Positions 55,236 to 64,000 of a DNA stretch of 64,000 bases are shown here, piece by piece. Location of the stretch: NCBI GenBank assembly GCA_965221595.1, contig OZ244900.1:558001-622000 (forward strand), read 5' to 3'. This stretch comes from JAAXGX01 sp965221595. Its GTDB lineage: Bacteria; Acidobacteriota; Vicinamibacteria; Vicinamibacterales; UBA8438. Under the pieces are notes generated by a model. That model worked only from the letters and a program-made list of their open reading frames with translations, was not told the origin of the DNA and did no database searches. The number at the start of each line of letters is the position of its first letter. Position 1 is the stretch's first letter. The position numbers and the translations under genes are program-made.

Positions 55236-56942
55236 TTACGGCAGGGCGAATACGTAGACCGCGTTCCCGCCCTGCGGCCGGCGGCTGTCGGGCAGCAGGT
55301 CCGCCGGGATCATCCCGCCCCAGCTTCCGCCGCCGGTGCCGGTGGGCGCCGCCAGGTACTGCCGTCCGCCCGCCTCGTACGTGACGGGAAAACCCTGCAA
55401 CGACTGCGGCAGGCGAGTCTGCCACAGGACGTCGCCGTCCGCGGCGTCGAAGACGTACAGGTGGCGGTCCCAGTCGCCCGCGACGACAATGTCGCCGGCC
55501 GTCGTCAGCGCCGCCGTGTTGATCGGCGTGCGCGTGCGGAAGCGCCAGCGCACCTCGCCCGTGCGCATGTTCATCGCCAGCAGCTCGCCGAGCTGCTCGG
55601 GGCTGTCGGGGTGCACGTGGTTCGTGCGGCGCACCGGCCCGGTCCCGCCGCCGCCCGGGACCAGGTCGACGGGCCCGAACACCGCCGTCTCGCAGTTGAG
55701 GTTGATCGGTATGTAGAAGGTCTCGCGTGCCGGGTGGTACGACATGGCGCGCCAGCTCTTGAACCCTGCGGTGCTCGGGCACCAGAAGACCGGCTCGCCC
55801 AGCACCGGGTCCATCCCTTCGCGGTAGGTGACCCGACCGGTCGCCGGGTCGACGTCGGCGAACGTCTGGTAGCCGAGGTCCTTCGCGCTCCGGAACTCGC
55901 CGGTCTCCAGCGCCAGCTCCCACAGTACGGCCATCTTGCCCATGGTGAAGACCGAGCGCCGGCCGTCGTAGTCGACCAGGATGCGCTCGAAGACCTCGTC
56001 CATGTCGAGCGTCTCGCCGGGCAGGTGCTGGTAGTACCATTTCATCTCGCCGGTGTCGGGGTCGAGCGCGAGCGTGGAGTTCGTGTAGAGCACGTCGCCG
56101 TCGGTCCCGCGGGCGGCCCGCGCCCACGGCTTTGCCTGCGAGGTGCCGTGGAAGAGCGTGCGGGTGATCGGGTCGTAGCTGCCTGGGATCCACGAGTCGC
56201 TGCCCGCCCGGAACATGAGCGGGAGGTCGCCCCACGAGTCGCCGCCGCGCTCGCCGGGCCGCGCGATGGTGGAGGTCCGCCACAGCTCGCGGCCGGTGGC
56301 CGCGTCGAGCCCGACGATGTAGCACGTGTCGTCGCGGTAGCGGCCGCAGCCGGTCAGACCCGACACCACCCGGCCGTCGGCGACGATGGCGCCGCTCGAG
56401 AACTGGAAGCCGACCCCCTGGCCCACGTCGGTGTCCCACGCCACCTCGCCCGTGCGGGCGTCGATCGCGACGACGTGCGCGTCGGCGGTGTTCAGGTAGA
56501 TCAGGTCCCGGTAGATGGCGATGTTGCGGTGTGCGCGGCCTGGGGGCGGCCCGCCGTAGCTGTCGCCGGGGGGCGGAGCGTCACGGCGGTACTCCCACAG
56601 CAGCTCGCCGCTGGCCGCGTCGAGTGCGTGCACGATCTCGCCGGGGTTCGCCAGGTACATCACGCCGTCGTAGATCAGCGGCGTCGTCTGCTGGGATCCG
56701 TCGGCCAGGGCCCAGCTCCAGGCCAGGCGCAGGTCCGCGGCATTGCCGGTCGTGATCTCGTCCAGCGGGCTGTGGGCCTGCGCGTCGAGCGTGCGGCGCC
56801 AGTTCAGCCAGTCGCCTGGCGCAGGGTCCTGCAGCATCGCGTCGGTTACGGGCGTGAAGTCCTCGACCTGGGCCAGACCGGGACTGCCCGCGAGCAGCAG
56901 GACGAGTGACGAGGACGCCAACAGCCGGCAGGTCATGCGCAT
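55236..56942 (-). CDS. PQQ-dependent dehydrogenase without haem domain
   Basis: A 568-residue exported propeller enzyme with a signal peptide. It shares GDSWGDLP, SDSWIPGSYDP, AQAKPW and YTNSTLALDPDTG with the cytochrome fusion at 37184-39319, minus the haem domain. It lacks the CC disulfide. These variants of PQQ dehydrogenases have unknown substrates. The gene is convergent with the alcohol dehydrogenase gene, 27 bases apart. The 228-base gap upstream contains nothing recognisable apart from the next gene's promoter. Confidence 0.85.
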   Translation of the reverse strand: MRMTCRLLASSSLVLLLAGSPGLAQVEDFTPVTDAMLQDPAPGDWLNWRRTLDAQAHSPLDEITTGNAADLRLAWSWALADGSQQTTPLIYDGVMYLANPGEIVHALDAASGELLWEYRRDAPPPGDSYGGPPPGRAHRNIAIYRDLIYLNTADAHVVAIDARTGEVAWDTDVGQGVGFQFSSGAIVADGRVVSGLTGCGRYRDDTCYIVGLDAATGRELWRTSTIARPGERGGDSWGDLPLMFRAGSDSWIPGSYDPITRTLFHGTSQAKPWARAARGTDGDVLYTNSTLALDPDTGEMKWYYQHLPGETLDMDEVFERILVDYDGRRSVFTMGKMAVLWELALETGEFRSAKDLGYQTFADVDPATGRVTYREGMDPVLGEPVFWCPSTAGFKSWRAMSYHPARETFYIPINLNCETAVFGPVDLVPGGGGTGPVRRTNHVHPDSPEQLGELLAMNMRTGEVRWRFRTRTPINTAALTTAGDIVVAGDWDRHLYVFDAADGDVLWQTRLPQSLQGFPVTYEAGGRQYLAAPTGTGGGSWGGMIPADLLPDSRRPQGGNAVYVFALP

Positions 56943-57134
56943 CTCCTTTTGGGTACGGGGCCGCTGGCCGCACGGTACGTGACGCTGCTCACGGCGTCAA
57001 GGGCGTCGGCGAGGTCTCTCCGGATACGCCGGGAGCGCGGCCTCGGCGCACGTGACGGGCGATGCCAGCGGGGCTTGGGCCGGATCGCGTCGACGGGTAC
57101 GGACCGGGACGCACCCGCCAGGAGGACGTACGTC

Positions 57135-57163
57135 TTGACGATGTAGGCTCACGTAGCTACGCT
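57135..57163 (+). promoter_or_regulatory. Promoter and palindromic operator of the toxin-antitoxin pair
   Basis: TTGACG (57135-57140), a 17-base spacer and TACGCT (57158-57163) form the best promoter in the window. The perfect palindrome CGTAGCTACG (57152-57161) covers the start of the -10. This is where an autoregulating antitoxin could bind. ATG 57171 follows seven bases after the -10 and has no ribosome site, so the message is probably leaderless. Confidence 0.6.
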
Positions 57164-57170
57164 GTGCACG

Positions 57171-57461
57171 ATGAAGACGTCGGGTGTACGAAACATCAAG
57201 AACCGCTTCAGCGAATACCTGCGGCATGTGGCGGACGGCGAGCGTGTAGCGGTCACGCACCGAGGTCGGGTCGTTGCCGAGCTCGGGCCGCCAGTCCACG
57301 CCACCGAGGAAGAGGCCTACACCGATCTGCGGCGTCGGGCCCGTAACGGGACTGTCCGCCTCGGCGCGCCGAACCGTCCGGGCGTCTATCCCCGCCTGTC
57401 GCAGCGGCTGCCCGCCGCCGTCCTGCAAGAGCTGCTCGACGACGTTCGAGGCGAACGGTGA
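57171..57461 (+). CDS. Phd/YefM-like antitoxin
   Basis: The 96-residue protein fits prevent-host-death antitoxins. NIKNRFSEYLRHVADGERVAV and THRGRVVAEL form the DNA-binding half, and the variable C-terminal tail would neutralise the toxin. The four-base overlap with the PIN-domain gene is typical of a type II toxin-antitoxin operon. It likely represses its own promoter through the palindrome at 57152-57161. Confidence 0.85.
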   Translation: MKTSGVRNIKNRFSEYLRHVADGERVAVTHRGRVVAELGPPVHATEEEAYTDLRRRARNGTVRLGAPNRPGVYPRLSQRLPAAVLQELLDDVRGER

Positions 57462-57880
57462 ACCTGTACGCCGAAACCAGCGCAGTCCTGTCATGGCTGC
57501 TCGGCGAAGACCGCGGCGAGAGCGCCCGGTCGCAATTGGCCGCCGCGGCGGCCGTCTCCACTTCCGACTTGACGCTCATCGAATGCGACCGAACCCTGCG
57601 GCGCGCCGTAGCGGTGGGATGCTTGACGGCCGAGGAGTCTTTGCGGATCCAGACCATCGTCGACACCGCTGCCGCCCATTGGACCCTCCACGGCATGGAT
57701 GCGGAAATCGTCCATCGGTCCCGCCGCGCGTTTCCCCGCGAGCCGATCCGTGCCCTCGACGCCGTCCATCTCGCCACTGCGCTGGCCGTGCGGAGTCTCT
57801 TCTCCGACGTTGCCGTGCTGTCGTTCGACGACCGCATCCGCGGCAACGCCGCCGCCCTTGGTTTCGCTGTCGTGCCCTGA
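57458..57880 (+). CDS. PIN-domain ribonuclease toxin (VapC-like)
   Basis: A 140-residue PIN protein with the acidic residues of the active site: E in LYAETSA at the place where many VapCs have Asp, E in LIECDRTL, D in ALDAVHLATA, and D pair in SFDDRI. The YAETSA variant is common in this VapC subgroup. It would cleave RNA when freed from its antitoxin. The GTG start overlaps the antitoxin stop (GTGA). No mobile element borders the pair. Confidence 0.88.
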   Translation: MNLYAETSAVLSWLLGEDRGESARSQLAAAAAVSTSDLTLIECDRTLRRAVAVGCLTAEESLRIQTIVDTAAAHWTLHGMDAEIVHRSRRAFPREPIRALDAVHLATALAVRSLFSDVAVLSFDDRIRGNAAALGFAVVP

Positions 57881-57914
57881 CTCGACGGACGCCCTTGAGG
57901 CGCTCCCTACCGTA

Positions 57915-58901
57915 GTGAGGCGCTCGCAGCCCAGGCCGTCGAAGCTGTATCCGGTTCTCTGGCGCTTCGCGGCTGAGCGCCAGCGCATCTACCTGCGGCG
58001 GCTGGCCGGGGAAATCGGTCCCTGGACGGGCGACCCGGTGCTGTCGGCGTACCGGTTCACGAACCCCTTCCGCGCCGCGGATCGCGTCAGCCAGTACCTC
58101 ATCCGCTTGGCGTACACGGATTCCCGCGCTAGCGACCAGACGTTGTTCCTGCGGACCCTGCTGTTCAAGACCTTCAACCGGATCGACACCTGGGAGTACA
58201 TCGTCCGGCAGCTCGGGCCGCCCGTCGCCTTTCAATTCGACTACGCGGCCTGTGATGAGCTGCTTGCGGCGCGCCTGCGCGAGGGCATGCCGGTCTATTC
58301 GGCCGCCTACATCATGCCGTCCGGAGGCCGCCGGGGCGTTCCCAAGCATCGTGTACACCTGCACCTGATCCGCGACATGGTGGCCCACGGGTTGCCGCAA
58401 CGCATCATGGAAACGCGGTCGCTGGAGGATGTGTACACGCTGCTGGCCGGTTGGCGGACGCTGGGACCGTTCCTCGCGTTTCAGTACGCCATCGATCTCA
58501 ACTACACGGCGCTCACGTCCCACGCGGAGCAAGACTTCGTGGTGGCCGGTCCGGGTGCGCGGGACGGCTTGAGGAAGTGTTTCGACCGGCTCGGCGACTA
58601 TACCCTCGCGGAACACATCGTCTGGATGACCGAGCGGCAGGAGGAGGAGTTCGAGCGCTACGGCCTGCGCTTCGATAGTCTCTGGGGCCGACCGTTGCAG
58701 CCGATCGACGTGCAGAACCTGCTCTGCGAGGTGTCGAAATACACGCGGGTCACCCATCCGGAGGTCCAGGGACGGTCCGGCCGCACCCGCATCAAGCAGC
58801 GGTTCAAGGCCGCCGGCGTCCCGCCCCGGCCGTTCTTTCCGCCGCGGTGGGGATTGAATCCGCGCGTCGACGAGTGGTTCGCTGCGGGCTGCCCGCTGTG
58901 A
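57915..58901 (+). CDS. Alpha-glutamyl/putrescinyl-thymine pyrophosphorylase-family protein (HMUDK_hel-like)
   Basis: A 328-residue protein strongly resembling the helical family named after 5-hydroxymethyldeoxyuridine DNA kinase partners and alpha-glutamyl/putrescinyl-thymine pyrophosphorylases. The diagnostic blocks are all present: LYPVLWRFAAERQRIYLRR, PWTGDPVLSAYRFTN, LLFKTFNRIDTWE, FQYAIDLNY, VVAGPGARDG and NLLCEVSKYTRVTHP. In phages the family installs bulky groups on 5-hydroxymethyl-pyrophosphate thymine in DNA. No kinase or thymine hydroxymethylase gene is in the window. It begins 34 bases after the toxin gene; GTG 57915 is the only good start. Its cellular substrate is unknown. Confidence 0.75.
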   Translation: MRRSQPRPSKLYPVLWRFAAERQRIYLRRLAGEIGPWTGDPVLSAYRFTNPFRAADRVSQYLIRLAYTDSRASDQTLFLRTLLFKTFNRIDTWEYIVRQLGPPVAFQFDYAACDELLAARLREGMPVYSAAYIMPSGGRRGVPKHRVHLHLIRDMVAHGLPQRIMETRSLEDVYTLLAGWRTLGPFLAFQYAIDLNYTALTSHAEQDFVVAGPGARDGLRKCFDRLGDYTLAEHIVWMTERQEEEFERYGLRFDSLWGRPLQPIDVQNLLCEVSKYTRVTHPEVQGRSGRTRIKQRFKAAGVPPRPFFPPRWGLNPRVDEWFAAGCPL

Positions 58902-58904
58902 GCG

Positions 58905-59047
58905 CTACTGTTCGTGCACAGTGGTGGACGCGTGTGCGAGGCAGGTCGGCCGGGCGCCCTGGTCACGGACGGGACCGACTGTCACGTTCCTTCCGTGGCC
59001 GTCGATGTCGATCTCGACGCGCGCCAGGTGGCGCGGCTCCGTGACTG
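58905..59047 (-). pseudogene. Fragment of a papain-like (C1-type) peptidase
   Basis: In minus-strand sequence between the pyrophosphorylase-family gene and tilS an open stretch reads LARVEIDIDGHGRNVTV then GPVRDQGARPTCLAHAS and ends in TTVHEQ before a stop. The PVRDQGxRxTCLA pattern is the catalytic-cysteine region of C1 papain-like peptidases. Nothing corresponding to the rest of the domain follows, so it is a truncated remnant. Identification rests on this one motif. Confidence 0.4.
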
Positions 59048-59106
59048 GATGTGTTTGAAGACGGGATGATGCAGAACGGGTGCCCGGAACCTCTCTGGGC
59101 CGGGGG

Positions 59107-59112
59107 TAGACT
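59107..59112 (+). promoter_or_regulatory. Putative -10 box TAGACT for tilS
   Basis: TAGACT ends 12 bases before ATG 59125. There is no good ribosome site and no clear -35. Confidence 0.35.
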
Positions 59113-59124
59113 TGGCCACAGCGC

Positions 59125-60539
59125 ATGCCGTCCCTGGAGGAGCGTGTCCTCGACTCGATCCGCCGCGAGCAACTGGTCCCGCCGGGAGGCTGCGTGTACG
59201 CGGCGCTCTCCGGCGGCGCCGACTCCGTGGCGCTGACGCTGCTGCTGCACGCGATTGCGCCGGCCGGCGGCTTCGTCCTGGCCGGGGTGGTGCACCTGAA
59301 TCATCAGTTGCGCGCGGCGGCCGCCGCGGACGAGCGATTTTGCCGCGCACTCGCGGCGCGGCTCGCGCTGCCGATCGAGGTTGAGCAGGCGGATGTGCGC
59401 GGCAGGGCCGAGCAGGCCGGCGTGTCTGTCGAGGCGGCGGGGCACCAGGCGCGCTACGCGCTGTTCGAACGGGTTGCGGGCGCGGAGCGGGGGGGGCGCG
59501 TCGCGACAGCCCACACGCGCGACGACCAGGCCGAGACCTGCCTGATGCGGTTGATCCGCGGGGCAGGCCCGGCCGGGCTGGCCGGCATCCGGCCACGCAC
59601 GGGCCCCGTCGTGCGTCCGCTGCTGCGGATTTCGCGGCAGGAGTTGCGCGTCTACCTGGAGGCGCGGGGCCAGTCGTTCCGCGACGACGAGACCAACCGC
59701 GATACGGCGGTCACCCGCAATCGCGTGCGGCACGAGCTCATTCCGTTTCTCGCGGCGCGGTTCTCCCCGTCCATCGTCGATGCGCTGGTCCGCAGCGCGG
59801 CGATTGCCCGCGCGGACGCGGAGTGGATTGACGCGGCGGTGGACGCGGCGGCGGGCGCGGTCGTCCGCCTCGGGGCGGCGGAAGCGACAGTCGACGCGCC
59901 GGCGCTGCGGCGCCAGGCGCCGGCCCTGGCCCGCCGGCTGGCGCGGCGGGTGCTCGAGCACGCGGGACGCCGGCGGGTCGGGTTCGACCATGTCGAACGG
60001 TTCCTGACGCTGGCGGGGGAGTCGGGGAGCGTCGGCGAAGGGGCCGATTTTCCGGGCTGCCGCGTCGAGCGGCGGGGCCCGCTCCTGGTCGTCCGTGCGG
60101 CCCGACCGCGGGGGGCACCGCCCTGCGCGGTCGCGCCGTTCCGGTACGAGCTGCGCGTGCCCGGCCGCGTGCGGGTGCCCGAGGCCGGCCTGGAGATCTC
60201 CGCGGAGCGGGCCGCGTCCGGCACGCCGGCCGTGCCGCTGTCGGCAAGCGGGGAAGCGGTGGCCGTGGCGGCGCACGACGTGTCGCCGCCGCTGGTCGTG
60301 CGCAACTGGCACCCCGGGGATGCCCTGCGCCCGCTCGGCATGCGGGGCCGCAAGAAGCTCCAGGACCTGTTCGTGGACCGCAAGGTCGAACGCCGGTGCC
60401 GGCGCCGGGTGCCGCTCGTGACCGACAGGGCCGGGGGCATCGTGTGGGTCGTCGGCCTCACGGTGTCCGAGGATTTTCGGATCACGCCTGCAACCGAAGG
60501 CATGCTAATCTTGAAGGCGGGAAAGCTGAGGGAAACTGG

Positions 60540-60543
<4 letters not shown>
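59125..60543 (+). CDS. tilS: tRNA(Ile)-lysidine synthase
   Basis: A 472-residue enzyme with the PP-loop SGGADSVAL near residue 28, the ATP-pyrophosphatase core and the C-terminal TilS domains (KKLQDLFVDRKV, RRCRRRVPLV). It converts cytidine-34 of tRNA(Ile2)(CAU) to lysidine with ATP and lysine, which changes decoding from AUG to AUA. The GTG of ftsH lies within its stop codon, so the two are coupled. The tilS-ftsH-folP-cdaA order matches what I know of other acidobacteria. Confidence 0.92.
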
Positions 60544-62456
<1,913 letters not shown>

Positions 62457-62505
62457 CCGCCGCGGGCCGCTGCCGCCTTGCCGGCCGCCCGCGAGGATAC
62501 GTGTG

Positions 62506-63465
62506 ATGTTCCCGCGCGCACGCCATACCCTGCGCTTGCCCGGAAGCCCGACACTGGAGCTGGGCGAGCGGACGCTCGTGATGGGGATCATCAACGTAAC
62601 CCCCGATTCGTTCGCCGACGGCGGCGCGTATCCGGACACGGAACATGCGGTGGCGGCGGCGCTGCGGCTCGAGGCGGACGGGGCCGACATCATCGATGTC
62701 GGCGGTGAGTCGACCCGGCCCGGCGCGGCGGCGGTCCCCGCCGACGAGGAAGCCCGCCGCGTGGTCCCGGTGCTACGCCGCCTGGTGCCGCGGCTGCGGG
62801 TACCGGTTTCGATAGACACGTACAAGGCCGAAGTTGCGCGCCAGGCGCTCGATCACGGCGCCGCGCTCGTCAACGACGTCTCCGGGCTGAGCTATGATCC
62901 GGACTTGGCAGCCGTCGTAGCGGCAGCCGGTGTCCCGCTCGTGCTCATGCACATGCGCGGCCGGTCCGACGACATGTACAGCCGCGCCGCGTACGACGAT
63001 GTCGTCCGGGAGGTCGTTACCGAGCTGGACGCGGCGGTCGGTCGCGCGACCGCGGCCGGGGTGTCGCGTGAGCAGCTCGTGCTCGATCCCGGACTGGGCT
63101 TCGCCAAGCACCCGGCGCAGACTTTCGCCGTGCTCGCGCGGCTCGGGGCTCTGGCGGAGCTCGACAGGCCGATTCTAGTCGGCCCCTCGCGCAAGTCGTT
63201 TCTCCAGGAAGCGCTGGGCGCGTGTCCGCCCGGCGAGCGGGAGTGGGGGACCGCCGCCGCCGTGGCAGGCGCGGTCCTGCTAGGCGCACACATCGTGCGG
63301 GTGCACGCGGTGCGCGAGATGACGCACGTTGTGCGCGTGGCCGACCGCCTGCGGGCGGAACACGAGCGGCACACGCAAGACACGCCCGGCGCGCGTCGGC
63401 ATGAGCACGGGGCGCAGGGGGCCCCGCGAGCGAATCCCGGAGGTGCGGGGCTCGGCCCCGCCTGA
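62506..63465 (+). CDS. folP: Dihydropteroate synthase
   Basis: A 319-residue TIM-barrel enzyme joining 6-hydroxymethyl-dihydropterin pyrophosphate and p-aminobenzoate in folate synthesis. MGIINVTPDSFADGG, DVGGESTRPGA, LDPGLGFAKH and PSRKSFL are the expected loops. It is about 35 residues longer than usual because of a low-complexity Gly/Pro/Arg tail after AVREMTHVVRVADRL. An adjacent GTG at 62503 is an alternative start. Sulfonamide resistance cannot be judged from these loops. Confidence 0.92.
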   Translation: MFPRARHTLRLPGSPTLELGERTLVMGIINVTPDSFADGGAYPDTEHAVAAALRLEADGADIIDVGGESTRPGAAAVPADEEARRVVPVLRRLVPRLRVPVSIDTYKAEVARQALDHGAALVNDVSGLSYDPDLAAVVAAAGVPLVLMHMRGRSDDMYSRAAYDDVVREVVTELDAAVGRATAAGVSREQLVLDPGLGFAKHPAQTFAVLARLGALAELDRPILVGPSRKSFLQEALGACPPGEREWGTAAAVAGAVLLGAHIVRVHAVREMTHVVRVADRLRAEHERHTQDTPGARRHEHGAQGAPRANPGGAGLGPA

Positions 63466-63478
63466 ACGAATCACGCGG

Positions 63479-64000
63479 ATGGTCGAGTATCTCCTGAACC
63501 TCTGGCCACAGGGCCGCATCGGCTGGCGGTCGCTCATCGACATCGTGGTGGTCGCCTGCCTGGTGTACGGGTTTCTCAGGTTCATCCGCCGCACCCGGGC
63601 CATGCAGATGGTGTTCGGCGCCGCGCTCGTGGTGGCGCTGTACTACGCCTCGGAACTGATTCCGCTGCCCACGGTGCATTGGCTCATCAGCGACCTGCTG
63701 GGGTACGTCGTCTTCGCGGCCATCGTCCTGTTCCAGGCCGACATCCGGCGTGCCCTGTCCAGCCTGGGCGCGGCGCCGTTCTTCCGCTACCTGACACGGT
63801 CGACCGCGACTGACGAGACGATCGAGGAGGTCGTCGTGGCGGCCACGCGGCTCGCGCGTCGGCGGGTCGGCGCGATCATCGCAATAGAACGGGAGACAGG
63901 CCTGCGCAACTACATCGAGAGCGGCATCCCGGTCGATGCGACCGTGACCTACGATTTGCTGGTCAGTGTGTTTCAGCCGGAGTCGCCGCTGCACGACGGC
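63479..64000 (+). CDS. cdaA: Diadenylate cyclase CdaA, N-terminal part (cut by window edge)
   Basis: The frame runs off the window. Three transmembrane segments (about residues 17-34, 44-62 and 68-86) are followed by the beginning of a DisA_N diadenylate cyclase domain (RRVGAIIAIERETGLRNYIE, then PESPLHDG at the edge). CdaA makes cyclic di-AMP, a cell-wall and osmotic signal. ATG 63479 is favoured; an in-frame ATG at 63401 would add 26 residues and overlap folP. It follows folP by 13 bases, so it belongs to the same operon. Confidence 0.88.
   Translation, partial: MVEYLLNLWPQGRIGWRSLIDIVVVACLVYGFLRFIRRTRAMQMVFGAALVVALYYASELIPLPTVHWLISDLLGYVVFAAIVLFQADIRRALSSLGAAPFFRYLTRSTATDETIEEVVVAATRLARRRVGAIIAIERETGLRNYIESGIPVDATVTYDLLVSVFQPESPLHDG

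Overview
The window is about 70% G+C and very gene-dense, with roughly 48 intact or edge-truncated protein genes, three recognisable gene remnants, and no rRNA, tRNA, CRISPR array or complete insertion sequence that I could see. The gene content points to a member of Acidobacteriota, most likely Vicinamibacteria (subgroup 6). It has many exported PQQ-type beta-propellers, multihaem cytochromes, DUF5916 and LVIVD proteins and Tat-exported amidases, and a housekeeping run of tilS-ftsH-folP-cdaA. This assignment is inference from family content; no rRNA is present to confirm it.

Layout. 1-6.3 kb: the C-terminal half of a membrane-anchored MutS-like ATPase, then a 1723-residue exonuclease-RecQ-UvrD fusion whose N-terminus is encoded by a 15-bp tandem repeat. 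6.4-11.4 kb (minus): an operon of a PQQ-like propeller, an RND transporter and a small DUF385-like membrane protein. 11.5-19.2 kb: a matrixin-type protease, a small Tat molybdoprotein, a HepT-like remnant, a nitroreductase, a SoxC/SoxD-like sulfur dehydrogenase pair and, facing it, an operon for an octahaem cytochrome. 19.3-27.3 kb: an FMN reductase, a Tat amidase, a PLP decarboxylase, a YjbQ protein and an M16 protease pair. 27.4-35.6 kb: a Fic protein, an alpha/beta hydrolase, a rhodanese, an amidase with a NamZ-type muramidase, and a MaoC-amidohydrolase-CitE operon. 35.7-36.1 kb: a frameshifted NIPSNAP pseudogene. 36.1-46.6 kb: a DRE-TIM aldolase, then an operon of a cytochrome c-PQQ dehydrogenase, a cytochrome c-copper monooxygenase-like protein and an exported protein, followed by an FAD oxidase, an M1 aminopeptidase-like protein and an MBL hydrolase. 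46.6-57 kb: an AAA-DUF4143 ATPase, LVIVD and PQQ-like proteins, a DUF5916 protein, a dihaem cytochrome with a PQQ alcohol dehydrogenase, and a second PQQ dehydrogenase. 57.1-59.1 kb: a small accessory island with a VapBC-like toxin-antitoxin pair, an alpha-glutamyl/putrescinyl-thymine pyrophosphorylase family gene (a phage DNA-hypermodification family) and a fragment of a papain-like peptidase. 59.1-64 kb: tilS, ftsH, folP and the start of cdaA.

How the genes work together. Most of the window encodes exported oxidative metabolism: PQQ and molybdenum dehydrogenases next to c-type cytochromes that could take their electrons, plus exported hydrolases and peptidases for scavenging. Several genes have a -10-like box 6-10 bases before the start codon and no Shine-Dalgarno sequence, which suggests leaderless transcription. 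The least ordinary items are the thymine pyrophosphorylase-family gene, the triple-domain helicase, the isolated SoxCD-like pair facing an octahaem cytochrome operon, and the scattered gene remnants.
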